Position numbers and translations under genes: made by a program
Part shown: in pieces, positions 31,064 through 38,700 of the stretch
Position numbering within the stretch: position 1 is the stretch's first letter
How the letters are laid out: each line of letters starts with the position of its first letter
Notes under the pieces: generated by a model
Databases searched by the model: none
Seen by the model: only the letters and a program-made list of their open reading frames with translations
Told to the model about the DNA's origin: nothing
Assembly: GCA_002429245.1 (NCBI GenBank)
Contig: DIZA01000007.1
Coordinates: 1-64,000, forward strand
Direction: 5' to 3'
Length of the DNA stretch: 64,000 nt
DNA from: Candidatus Saccharibacteria bacterium UBA6040
Lineage (GTDB): Bacteria > Patescibacteriota > Saccharimonadia > Saccharimonadales > Saccharimonadaceae

Positions 31064-31609
31064 ATGACCGAAATCATCCATGTCTTAATTCGTCTTATCG
31101 CCGATGGAGGAGTAGTGCTTGTTGTCCTCATCGGTGCCTGGGCATTGATCTTCAAAATCCCGAATAAAGGACGTGGTCGCTTCGAAGCCTACACTCGCAT
31201 CCTCATGGCCGGCTTAACCTCTTACCTGATAGCGAAATTCATTGCCTCAATCTATCAACCAAACTTCGAACGTCCCTTTGAGGTATTGGGTGTTCAACCG
31301 GGCGCTTTATATCTGAATAACCCTGGCTTCCCGTCGGATCATGCTCTCTTTGTCACGGCAATCACAGCGGCAGTGTGGTTTGAGACTAAACTGAGGAAAA
31401 CGACGCTACTGCTAGTGGTATTGACGGTCCTTATATGTGTCGGACGTGTCCTTGCATTAGTCCATACACCACTTGATGTTATCGGAGGGGTTGTCATCGG
31501 CCTTGTAGGTGCGGTATGGTATGTAAATAAGGCACGAAGTAAGAAGCGGGTGGGAGAAAAAGAGGTGAGTCATGGCGCAGGTAATCATCACAGATCAGCA
31601 GGTCATTAG
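31064..31609 (+). CDS. PAP2-family membrane phosphatase (BcrC-like)
   Basis: Integral membrane acid phosphatase, 181 residues with about five helices. The central motif FPSDHALF (PSGH variant) and the third motif RVLALVHTPLDVIGG (R-x5-H-x3-D) are intact; motif 1 (Kx6RP) is covered by YQPNFERPF. A likely substrate is undecaprenyl pyrophosphate or a phosphatidyl phosphate. TATCAT (31052-31057) is 6 nt before ATG 31064. The last 38 nt overlap the next gene in another frame. Confidence 0.85.
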   Translation: MTEIIHVLIRLIADGGVVLVVLIGAWALIFKIPNKGRGRFEAYTRILMAGLTSYLIAKFIASIYQPNFERPFEVLGVQPGALYLNNPGFPSDHALFVTAITAAVWFETKLRKTTLLLVVLTVLICVGRVLALVHTPLDVIGGVVIGLVGAVWYVNKARSKKRVGEKEVSHGAGNHHRSAGH

Positions 31610-32054
31610 TACTAGCTGGCGCGAGTGGGGCCGAACAATTGTTTTTGGTGCGACAACGGGACTTATCTTTTGGCTGTTAACGATTCTTTTGCAGCGCTAT
31701 ATTGTTGATCCATTAGTGTGTCGGCAGATTGTAAATGCGACACTATGTGCTAACTCGACGCCACTTGCGGGTAATATCGCAGCGATCTTAACCGGTGTAA
31801 TCGCAATCGTTTTCTTGGTTCGTGCTGGAATTGCGCGACCAATCATTCTTGCCGTTGCGACGGCAGCACTGTTATGGGATCTTGCGGCATGGACAAATGG
31901 CCTATTCTGGCTAGAAGCGGTTGTCTGGAGTATCGTTCTGTATGCACTGTGTTACGCACTGTTTGCCTGGATTACTCGTTACGCAACCCTTTGGGTGACG
32001 GTGGCGTTAAGCCTCTTGATCGTTATCATCATTCGTATAGCATTGGTTCTTTAG
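31572..32054 (+). CDS. Membrane protein, 160 aa, overlapping the PAP2 gene
   Basis: Unrecognised integral membrane protein with about four hydrophobic helices (25-47, 67-86, 90-108, 115-157). The extracytoplasmic loop VCRQIVNATLCANS has two cysteines that could pair. The ATG at 31572 lies inside the PAP2 gene after GAGGTGAG, so translation is probably coupled. A similar small protein next to envelope phosphatases would fit a lipid-carrier role, but this is inference. Confidence 0.72.
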   Translation: MAQVIITDQQVISTSWREWGRTIVFGATTGLIFWLLTILLQRYIVDPLVCRQIVNATLCANSTPLAGNIAAILTGVIAIVFLVRAGIARPIILAVATAALLWDLAAWTNGLFWLEAVVWSIVLYALCYALFAWITRYATLWVTVALSLLIVIIIRIALVL

Positions 32055-32132
32055 AAAACGCTGACGATTTCACCAAAAAAGCATAATCGGTATGCTAGAA
32101 TACAGACAGTAATAATCCGAGGGTAGGGGTAT

Positions 32133-34595
32133 ATGGTTGCTAAGAAACCGAGTCACGTTAAGTCTGCGCATAAGCACGTCAAACTAAAGGCGCATCACGC
32201 TAAGCCGTATCGGAAGCGCCACGTTGGTCTCTTTGTTGTCTCGATTGCAGCCCTGATTATCCTTGGGCTTGTGTTAGTTCAGTACCGTGACCAAATTATT
32301 AGCGGATTTGCTAGTAGCCGAAGTTTCGTCAGTGATCTTTTTACCCAAGATCAAGCTGTCGACATCAATGTGGTCTCATCTCACGGATTTAGTCTCTCTT
32401 TTAATCAAAAACAATTTTATGGTAGCGCCATTAGTGATGATACCGGCAGTCTTTATATCGGGAACGACTTGACGAAGCAACATGCCTACACTGTTGTTCG
32501 TGTTGCACCAAGTTTCTCAACAGGATCTGATTCGCCAACCACTTCATCTGCGCTGACACTGACGTATCACGCAGGCAAGACGCAAACGGTTGATCCTGCC
32601 GACACGGTCGCATTGGTTGACGCTGGAGTCGATCCAACGAATGTAACCCGAACGGGAACGGTTCTGTCGTCAATCGGTGGCCAAGTCTTCAAGAAGACAA
32701 CTTGGCAATCTAAAACTGATGGGGCATTGGCGTCTTCGCTGAGCGCGAAATTCGTTACGTATTCTGGATTAGTCCGCGGACAAGTAGTGACCGTTGTCCT
32801 GAGCCTTGGTATTACTAATGTGAACGAATCTGTCTATCAATCAATCCTTGATTCGATTCTGTTTGACACAAAGGTCAGTTATGTCGCTGCGCCAACGGCT
32901 GACGTTGTTGCAAAGACGCAGGCTTCACGAAGTATCCTCGATACAATTATGGGTACACAAATCGCTGCGGCTGCATCAACGACCAGTAATCTGACTGGTT
33001 CTGAAAAAGTTGCTGCATTGTATAGTCCCGCGGTCATCAAAATTTATAACGCCTACAAAATGGACGTTTCAGTTGACGGTAAGCTATTTGTAAAGGGCGC
33101 AACCAATGCCCTCTCCGGATCTGGGTTCTTCGTCAGCCAGGACGGCTACATTGCGACAAATGGACACGTCGCTACGTCAGCACCAGTCGATATTGCCATT
33201 ACAGCGGCCATTAGTCAGATTCAAACAAAAGGTGATACCTCGTACTTTGCTGATCTTGTGAACCTGACGAGCCTGACGGATGCAGATTTCCCTGCAGGTG
33301 CAACGGCATCGGACAAGCTTGGTATTATGGTTAACGCTATCTACAAGCTGGATAACTCTCGATTTACTAAAAGCAATGACGTCGAGAACCTGCTCGTACA
33401 AGTGACTCCAACCAACCCCGACGTAACGGCGCTTCTTCAGGCAACAAAAGACGGCAAAGATTACACGACTTCTGACAAGAACGTTCTCGCTGCAAAGCTT
33501 GTCGCTGCGAACTATCGCGCCGCAGACAACTACGGTGGCTTTAAGGCTTCAGACGTTGCAATCATCAAGGTAGATGGCTCTGACTTCCCGATAATGAAAC
33601 TTGGTGCAATCACTGACGTCACACAAGGTGCTGGTCTCTCGATCCTCGGCTACCCAGGTGAAGCGGGCAATAATGGATTGGTTGACTCAAGTTCTAGCCT
33701 AGTGACACTGACAAACGGAAAAGTTTCTTCTATCAAAAACGCTGACGGTAGTGACAAGAAATTGATTGAAACGGATACAACGATTGGACACGGAAACAGT
33801 GGTGGTCCTGCACTTGACGATGAAGGTAATGTCGTCGGTATTGCAACCTACACAATTGACGGATCAGGAACAGGCAACGGGACGTATAACTACATCCGTG
33901 ACATCAAGGACCTATCTGATCTTGCGGCGAGTAACCACATCTCATTTGATACAAACAGTGCAACGCAAGCTGAATGGGAAAAGGGCCTCGGTTACTTCTA
34001 CACAGCGCACTATTCAAAAGCGGTCGTTAGCTTTAATAAAGTAAAGACGCTGTATCCGAATGACTCAAGCGTCGCAGACTTCATTACTGCGTCTAACAAG
34101 CGAATCGCGAATGGTGAAGATGTTGTCGACTTCCCGCTGATTCCAGTCATTGTTGCTGCCGCGGTCATCCTGCTTGGCGTAGGTGTCGCACTCATCTTGA
34201 TCATACGTCACCACAAAAAGCACATGATCTACATCGCTGGTGTTGCACAGGGTGCGGTTCAGCCTGCTGGTCCTGACGCACCAAACAAGCAAACAGTAGC
34301 GATCTCTGCGGATGGAACAACGATTACATCGACGATGCCAACTGTCGTTGTTGCGCCTGTAGCGCCTGTCGAAGTTGCGCCGGTAGTGGCAGTTGCACCT
34401 GTTGAGACACCTGCGGTTGAACCGGTCCCAGAACCGATCGCCGAACCTGTCACTGAGTCGGTTGCTGAACCCGACACACCTGCCGAGGAAACTCCTGCAC
34501 CAGTGAGTGAAGAACCAAAAGCAGATAACCCATGGTTTACTCCAGAACCGACTCCGACTGATCCAAATAGTTCAGACGAACCGCCAAAACAATAA
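32133..34595 (+). CDS. Membrane-tethered HtrA-like (S1C) serine protease, 820 aa
   Basis: Large extracytoplasmic protease. The order is: a basic Lys/His-rich cytoplasmic N-terminus, TM helix about residues 31-50 (HVGLFVVSIAALIILGLVLV), a beta-rich domain of about 230 residues, then the trypsin-fold domain with His345 (ATNGHVA), Asp474 (DVAIIKVDG) and Ser556 (GHGNSGGP), a TPR-like segment (WEKGLGYFYTAHYSKAVVSFNKV), a second TM helix (FPLIPVIVAAAVILLGVGVALI) and a Pro/Glu/Val-rich cytoplasmic tail. A 110-residue insertion separates His from Asp. There is no PDZ domain. Two TM helices would leave both ends inside. A clear terminator follows. Confidence 0.88.
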   Translation: MVAKKPSHVKSAHKHVKLKAHHAKPYRKRHVGLFVVSIAALIILGLVLVQYRDQIISGFASSRSFVSDLFTQDQAVDINVVSSHGFSLSFNQKQFYGSAISDDTGSLYIGNDLTKQHAYTVVRVAPSFSTGSDSPTTSSALTLTYHAGKTQTVDPADTVALVDAGVDPTNVTRTGTVLSSIGGQVFKKTTWQSKTDGALASSLSAKFVTYSGLVRGQVVTVVLSLGITNVNESVYQSILDSILFDTKVSYVAAPTADVVAKTQASRSILDTIMGTQIAAAASTTSNLTGSEKVAALYSPAVIKIYNAYKMDVSVDGKLFVKGATNALSGSGFFVSQDGYIATNGHVATSAPVDIAITAAISQIQTKGDTSYFADLVNLTSLTDADFPAGATASDKLGIMVNAIYKLDNSRFTKSNDVENLLVQVTPTNPDVTALLQATKDGKDYTTSDKNVLAAKLVAANYRAADNYGGFKASDVAIIKVDGSDFPIMKLGAITDVTQGAGLSILGYPGEAGNNGLVDSSSSLVTLTNGKVSSIKNADGSDKKLIETDTTIGHGNSGGPALDDEGNVVGIATYTIDGSGTGNGTYNYIRDIKDLSDLAASNHISFDTNSATQAEWEKGLGYFYTAHYSKAVVSFNKVKTLYPNDSSVADFITASNKRIANGEDVVDFPLIPVIVAAAVILLGVGVALILIIRHHKKHMIYIAGVAQGAVQPAGPDAPNKQTVAISADGTTITSTMPTVVVAPVAPVEVAPVVAVAPVETPAVEPVPEPIAEPVTESVAEPDTPAEETPAPVSEEPKADNPWFTPEPTPTDPNSSDEPPKQ

Positions 34596-34610
34596 TATTC
34601 GTAGAAAAGA

Positions 34611-34640
34611 TAAAGGACCTCCCGCAAGTGAGGTCCTTTA
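34611..34640 (+). terminator. Terminator after the HtrA-like gene
   Basis: TAAAGGACCTC (34611-34621) pairs perfectly with GAGGTCCTTTA (34630-34640), followed by TTGTT. Confidence 0.9.
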
Positions 34641-34655
34641 TTGTTATGCTTTTGG

Positions 34656-34661
34656 TATACT
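34656..34661 (+). promoter_or_regulatory. -10 element of rmuC (leaderless)
   Basis: TATACT ends 6 nt before ATG 34668 and overlaps codons of the longer frame opening at 34641, which decides the start. Confidence 0.65.
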
Positions 34662-34667
34662 AGTCAT

Positions 34668-35747
34668 ATGGATCAAGTCTTGTTGGTGATTTTGTTGGTA
34701 GTTGTTGTGGGCCTCGGCGTTGCATTATTTGTGATTAGCCAACGACTGCGTGATATGAAACCTTCTGATAACAGTACGGGTGTTGAGATGTTGAAGTCTG
34801 ATGTCACAGAGTTAAATCGAACGATTGCTAACCTTCAAACGACATTGGGCGACAAACTAGAACGCAACGCGACCAATATGCAAACGTCAATGCAAAAGCA
34901 ACTCACTGAAAGCGGTAAGCTGGTCAGTGATGTTACCCAACGTCTTGCAAAACTCGATGAAACAAATCGTCGTGTGGTCGATGTGGCTGACGAACTAAAG
35001 ACGCTACAGAACGTACTACAAAACCCAAAGCAACGTGGCGTGTTCGGTGAGTACTACCTTGAATCAGTCCTCGGAAACATTCTGCCAAGTAAGAATTATC
35101 AGATGCAGTACAAGTTTAACGATGGTAATATCGCTGATGCCGTCGTTTTCCTTGATAAAGGGTTAATTCTTGCCATTGATAGCAAGTTTAGCCTCGAGAA
35201 CTATAACCGCATGGTGTCATCAACGAACAAAGTAGAGCGCGAAGAATGGCTGAAGAAAGTTCGTAATGACCTAAAAAGTCGTATCGATGAAACCAGCAAA
35301 TATATTTTACCCGCTGAAAAGACAATGGACTTTGCTTTCATGTTTATTCCAAGCGAATCACTATATTACGACCTTTTGATCGGTGACGTCGGAACGGGTT
35401 CATCAGCCCGTGACTTGATTGAATATGCCTTCCGTGAGAAACAAGTGATCATTGTCAGCCCGACCAGCTTCATGGCCTATCTTCAGACCGTTCTACAGGG
35501 CCTGCGTAGCCTTCAGATTGAAGAGCAAGCAAAAGATATACAGATCCAAGTGGGGAAGCTAGGGCGTCACATAGCGGCCTTCGATAGCTTTATGGGTAAG
35601 CTAGGAAATTCACTTGGCACGACCGTGAACCACTACAATAATGCACACAAAGAACTTGCAAAGATCGATACTGATGTCGTCAAGATCGCAAGTACCGATA
35701 AAAGCGTTGAAGTCTTGTTGATTGACAAGCCCCACACTGACGATTAA
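34668..35747 (+). CDS. rmuC: DNA recombination protein RmuC
   Basis: Membrane-anchored protein that limits inversions at short repeats and belongs to the PD-(D/E)XK nuclease fold. The N-terminal TM helix is DQVLLVILLVVVVGLGVALF, a long coiled coil covers about residues 35-115, and the conserved nuclease domain begins NPKQRGVFGEYYLESVL with ILAIDSKFSLENY and FMFIPSESLYYDLL. It is 359 residues from the leaderless ATG 34668. It lies 21 nt upstream of an HD-domain gene that has its own -10 element. Confidence 0.93.
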   Translation: MDQVLLVILLVVVVGLGVALFVISQRLRDMKPSDNSTGVEMLKSDVTELNRTIANLQTTLGDKLERNATNMQTSMQKQLTESGKLVSDVTQRLAKLDETNRRVVDVADELKTLQNVLQNPKQRGVFGEYYLESVLGNILPSKNYQMQYKFNDGNIADAVVFLDKGLILAIDSKFSLENYNRMVSSTNKVEREEWLKKVRNDLKSRIDETSKYILPAEKTMDFAFMFIPSESLYYDLLIGDVGTGSSARDLIEYAFREKQVIIVSPTSFMAYLQTVLQGLRSLQIEEQAKDIQIQVGKLGRHIAAFDSFMGKLGNSLGTTVNHYNNAHKELAKIDTDVVKIASTDKSVEVLLIDKPHTDD

Positions 35748-35755
35748 TTATCTGC

Positions 35756-35761
35756 TAGAAT
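35756..35761 (+). promoter_or_regulatory. -10 element of the second HD-domain gene
   Basis: TGC-TAGAAT lies 7 nt before ATG 35769, again giving a leaderless transcript. Confidence 0.55.
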
Positions 35762-35768
35762 ACAGGTA

Positions 35769-36428
35769 ATGACACAGAACGCAGACGACCACGCACAAAA
35801 TGCCCATGACTACATGTTGGTTTTGGGTGCATTGAGTGTTGCGTTTGCCGAGGTAGAACGAGCGCCTCGCTACCCAACAGGTAAACGCGAAACCGACGTC
35901 GAGCATAGTTTTCACTTGGCCGTTTCGGCTATGGAATTAGCGAACGACTTTTATCCTGACCTTGACGTCGGACTGGTGACGCAGTTTAGTCTCGTCCATG
36001 ATCTTCCTGAAGTTTACGCGGGTGATGTTTGGACGTTTGACATCAGTGACGAAGATCGTGCAAAGAAAGAGGCGGCAGAAGCCGTGGCGACTGAAAAACT
36101 GATGAAAGAATTACCGCCGTATATGGCGGGACTGCTCGAACGATATGAAAAACAAGTTGAGCCGGAAGCTCGCTTCGTGCGTTTTGTTGATAAACTCCTA
36201 CCTGCAATTATTAACATCATGGCAGGTGATGCGAACACGTTTAAAGAAGATTACAACGTTGCCTCCATCGAAGACCTATTGAAAAGTCGTGAAGGACATC
36301 GTCAAGAACTCCTACGAAAGTTTCCTGAGTTTGATGCAATACACCTCGTCAAAGATCTACTGTTTGATTCTTCATCGAACTATGTCTATAGCAACAAGAA
36401 CTATAAAAATATATTTAGAGACACATAA
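35769..36428 (+). CDS. HD-domain phosphohydrolase (second paralogue)
   Basis: 219 residues, same group as the gene at 13128-13721. Metal-site pieces are DVEHSFHLAVSAMEL, SLVHDLPEVYAGDVWTFD and the later FVDKLLP. An acidic Lys/Glu helix (EDRAKKEAAEAVATEKLMKE) lies between. Likely a nucleotidase-type phosphohydrolase with unknown substrate; two copies in one 64-kb window suggest distinct substrates. A symmetrical terminator separates it from the aquaporin gene. Confidence 0.85.
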   Translation: MTQNADDHAQNAHDYMLVLGALSVAFAEVERAPRYPTGKRETDVEHSFHLAVSAMELANDFYPDLDVGLVTQFSLVHDLPEVYAGDVWTFDISDEDRAKKEAAEAVATEKLMKELPPYMAGLLERYEKQVEPEARFVRFVDKLLPAIINIMAGDANTFKEDYNVASIEDLLKSREGHRQELLRKFPEFDAIHLVKDLLFDSSSNYVYSNKNYKNIFRDT

Positions 36429-36459
36429 AAATACCTCGCTGGTCATAGCGAGGTATTTT
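36428..36459 (+). terminator. Bidirectional terminator between HD and aquaporin genes
   Basis: AAAATACCTCGCT (36428-36440) pairs perfectly with AGCGAGGTATTTT (36447-36459) around GGTCAT. It serves both convergent genes. Confidence 0.9.
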
Positions 36460-36483
36460 CGTTTTGGTGTTGTTACTTAGTGA

Positions 36484-37317
36484 CTAAGCTTCTTTACCGC
36501 GGAGTAGGTCATAAATGACGAATCCGACGATACCACCGATGACTGGTGCAATTGCGTAAATCGCAAATGGCCAAACATTAGCCCAGCTGTATGCGTGCAA
36601 AGCAATCGCAACTGCAGGGTTAATGATCGCAGTACCACCAACGTAGCTTGCAGCAGAAACGGCAATCATCAAAGCGACGAAGATACCAAATCCAGCGGTA
36701 AGTGCGCCAGCGATGCGGTCTTTGTTACGTGTAACATTGGCGATTGCAAGTCCGAGGATTGCAGTACCAGTAAGCTCAGAGAAGAAGATAAACCATTCTT
36801 TTCCAGTTAGCTTTGAAACATCTGCGGCTGCATATAGTGCAGGAGCAGTTTGGCCATAAGCCTGAGCTTGTGCGCTCACAGCCTCAGCACCACTGATGAA
36901 GCCGCTGAGTACAACGTACGCAAGAGCTGCACCGAGTAACTGAGCGATGACGTATCCGAGAGCACGCAACCAACCGATTCGGCGAGTTACAAGCGCACCG
37001 ATAGTGATGGCTGGGTTAACGTATGCACCAGAGACTGCACCTAGGAGCAGGACGATACCTGCGAGTCCGAAGAGTACAAAAATTGGTTGTCCTTGACCAG
37101 CGATGACCACGCCGGCAAAAAGGAATGTTCCTACTAATTCAGCGCCCAATGAGCGCCAAAGTGATACTGAACGTAGTGATGTTTGAATGTGATCACCTAA
37201 TGAGCTAGACGTTGCAGCAACAGGAGCTGTCGTAACGGTCGTTTTGGTTGTCTTAGCAGCAGCAGATTTCTTTGCTGGTGCTTTTTTGGTTGTCGTAGCG
37301 GCTTTCTTAGTAGCCAT
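36484..37317 (-). CDS. Aquaporin / MIP-family channel with histone-like N-terminus
   Basis: Six-helix water or small-solute channel. Both NPA boxes are present: YVNPAITIGALVTRR after the second helix and IINPAVAIALHAY after the fifth. The channel core starts near residue 50 (WRSLGAELVGTFLFAGVVI). The first 45 residues are unusual: alternating Lys, Ala, Thr and Pro (KKAATTTKKAPAKKSAAAK), like bacterial histone H1-like tails, which would be cytoplasmic. The pore arginine environment suggests water transport but is not decisive. A promoter with TATACT (37354-37349 on the minus strand) and a GGAGGG ribosome-binding site lie upstream of ATG 37317. Confidence 0.92.
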   Translation of the reverse strand: MATKKAATTTKKAPAKKSAAAKTTKTTVTTAPVAATSSSLGDHIQTSLRSVSLWRSLGAELVGTFLFAGVVIAGQGQPIFVLFGLAGIVLLLGAVSGAYVNPAITIGALVTRRIGWLRALGYVIAQLLGAALAYVVLSGFISGAEAVSAQAQAYGQTAPALYAAADVSKLTGKEWFIFFSELTGTAILGLAIANVTRNKDRIAGALTAGFGIFVALMIAVSAASYVGGTAIINPAVAIALHAYSWANVWPFAIYAIAPVIGGIVGFVIYDLLRGKEA

Positions 37318-37397
37318 ATGCTTCCCTCCTTATAGTCAACATGGTTACAGTATAGCATAAACGACAATGACAAAAGCGAGTGTTACAATAGGTATAT

Positions 37398-37634
37398 ATG
37401 GCACTATTTGTACGACAAGACGAAAACCGATCAGAGTTGCAACAACGGCTTGCAACAGAACTTCAAGACCGAGCACGTAAAAAGGCAGAAGAAGCAGAGC
37501 TTCCTGATGGCGTGACGGACTCACAATATATTAAGGGAACAAAAGAAACGACGAGCTTATTGTGGGTATGGATGGTTATTGCGGTCCTAGCGATTGGTGT
37601 CGTCATTTTCTTAGTGATAAAAACAGGTAACTAA
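37398..37634 (+). CDS. Single-TM small protein, 78 aa
   Basis: Unrecognised. The first 50 residues are charged and helical (DENRSELQQRLATELQDRAR), followed by one C-terminal TM helix (LLWVWMVIAVLAIGVVIFLVI), so it is probably tail-anchored with a cytoplasmic coiled region. TACAAT (37384-37389) lies 8 nt before the ATG. It is followed by a small hairpin and the pheS promoter. Confidence 0.7.
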   Translation: MALFVRQDENRSELQQRLATELQDRARKKAEEAELPDGVTDSQYIKGTKETTSLLWVWMVIAVLAIGVVIFLVIKTGN

Positions 37635-37660
37635 CGCTTACAGCCTTACGGCTTTTAGCG

Positions 37661-37666
37661 TATAAT
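37661..37666 (+). promoter_or_regulatory. -10 element of pheST
   Basis: TATAAT, 11 nt before ATG 37678, right after a hairpin (AGCC-TTAC-GGCT within CGCT/AGCG) that may end the preceding transcript. Confidence 0.6.
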
Positions 37667-37677
37667 AAACGACAGTT

Positions 37678-38700
37678 ATGCCAAGTCCCAATATAGAGAG
37701 CTTAGAGACGATACGACTGCAACTTTTGGAGCGGGTACAAACAAGCGAGACACCTCGTGATATTCTTCGTGCCCCCGAATTCAAGAATCTATATAGTGCA
37801 ATTGGCACATTGAGCCCTGAAGAAAAGGGTCCTTACGGAAAAGCTGTTAACGAACTAAAGCAAGCAGTTGAAGCTGCAGTTGAAGCTCGCATCGACGAAC
37901 TTGAGAGCGGCGACATTGTGTCACTTGATGTAACGGCGCCATGGAATGCGAATAGCACCAAGCCAGCATTCCTTCCGACGAACGAGGGATCTCAGCATCC
38001 ACTGACAACTGAAATTACCAACGTGATCGATATCTTTACCCGAATGGGATTTGAAGCAGTTGAATCACGACAGATTGATGATGATTTTCACATGTTTGGT
38101 TCTTTGAACTTCCCTGAAAACCACCCGGCTCGCGATGGCTATGATACGTTCCGAACCGAAGAGGGCTTTATTCCTCCAGCACATACCAGCACGATGCAAA
38201 ATCGTATCTTGCAAGCTGGCAAAGAAAAGTTAGAAGCTGGTGGACAAATTGCCGCTATTAGCTATGGTCGTGTCTTTCGTAACGAAGACGTCGATGCAAC
38301 GCACGAACACACCTTTCACCAAGTCGAAGGCGTCTTCGTCAGCAAAGATGCAACACTGGGTGATATGCTTGGAACGCTTCGTAGTTTCTTTGAGGTCTAT
38401 TACGGACAATCTCTACGCATTAAAACGCAGCCCGCCTATTTCCCATTCGTTGAACCTGGCCTTGAATTTATGATTGAGAAACCAGCCGTGCTTGGCGGTA
38501 AAGATGGCGAATGGCTTGAGATGCTTGGCTGCGGCATGGTGCATCCAAATGTCCTTAAAGCTGCGGGTATCGACCCAACAAAATATCGCGGCTTTGCTTG
38601 GGGTATGGGTGTCGAACGACTTGTTATGTTGAAATATGGCATTGAAGATCTTCGTCACTTTGAGTCCGCAAAACTTAATTTCTTGAGGAAATTTGCATGA
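37678..38700 (+). CDS. pheS: Phenylalanyl-tRNA synthetase alpha subunit
   Basis: Catalytic class II subunit, 340 residues. After an N-terminal coiled region the core shows HPLTTEITNVIDIFTRMGFE, FHMFGSLNFPENHPARDGYDTF (motif 1/2 region), RVFRNEDVDATHEHTFHQVEG (motif 2) and GFAWGMGVERLVMLKYGI (motif 3). Its stop overlaps the start of pheT (ATGA), assuring balanced synthesis of the alpha2-beta2 enzyme. Confidence 0.97.
   Translation: MPSPNIESLETIRLQLLERVQTSETPRDILRAPEFKNLYSAIGTLSPEEKGPYGKAVNELKQAVEAAVEARIDELESGDIVSLDVTAPWNANSTKPAFLPTNEGSQHPLTTEITNVIDIFTRMGFEAVESRQIDDDFHMFGSLNFPENHPARDGYDTFRTEEGFIPPAHTSTMQNRILQAGKEKLEAGGQIAAISYGRVFRNEDVDATHEHTFHQVEGVFVSKDATLGDMLGTLRSFFEVYYGQSLRIKTQPAYFPFVEPGLEFMIEKPAVLGGKDGEWLEMLGCGMVHPNVLKAAGIDPTKYRGFAWGMGVERLVMLKYGIEDLRHFESAKLNFLRKFA

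Noticed and set aside
34259..34627. 122-codon minus-strand Gly/Ser/Thr-rich frame
   Set aside because: Antisense of the Pro/Glu/Val-rich tail of the HtrA-like protease; low complexity and no start signals.
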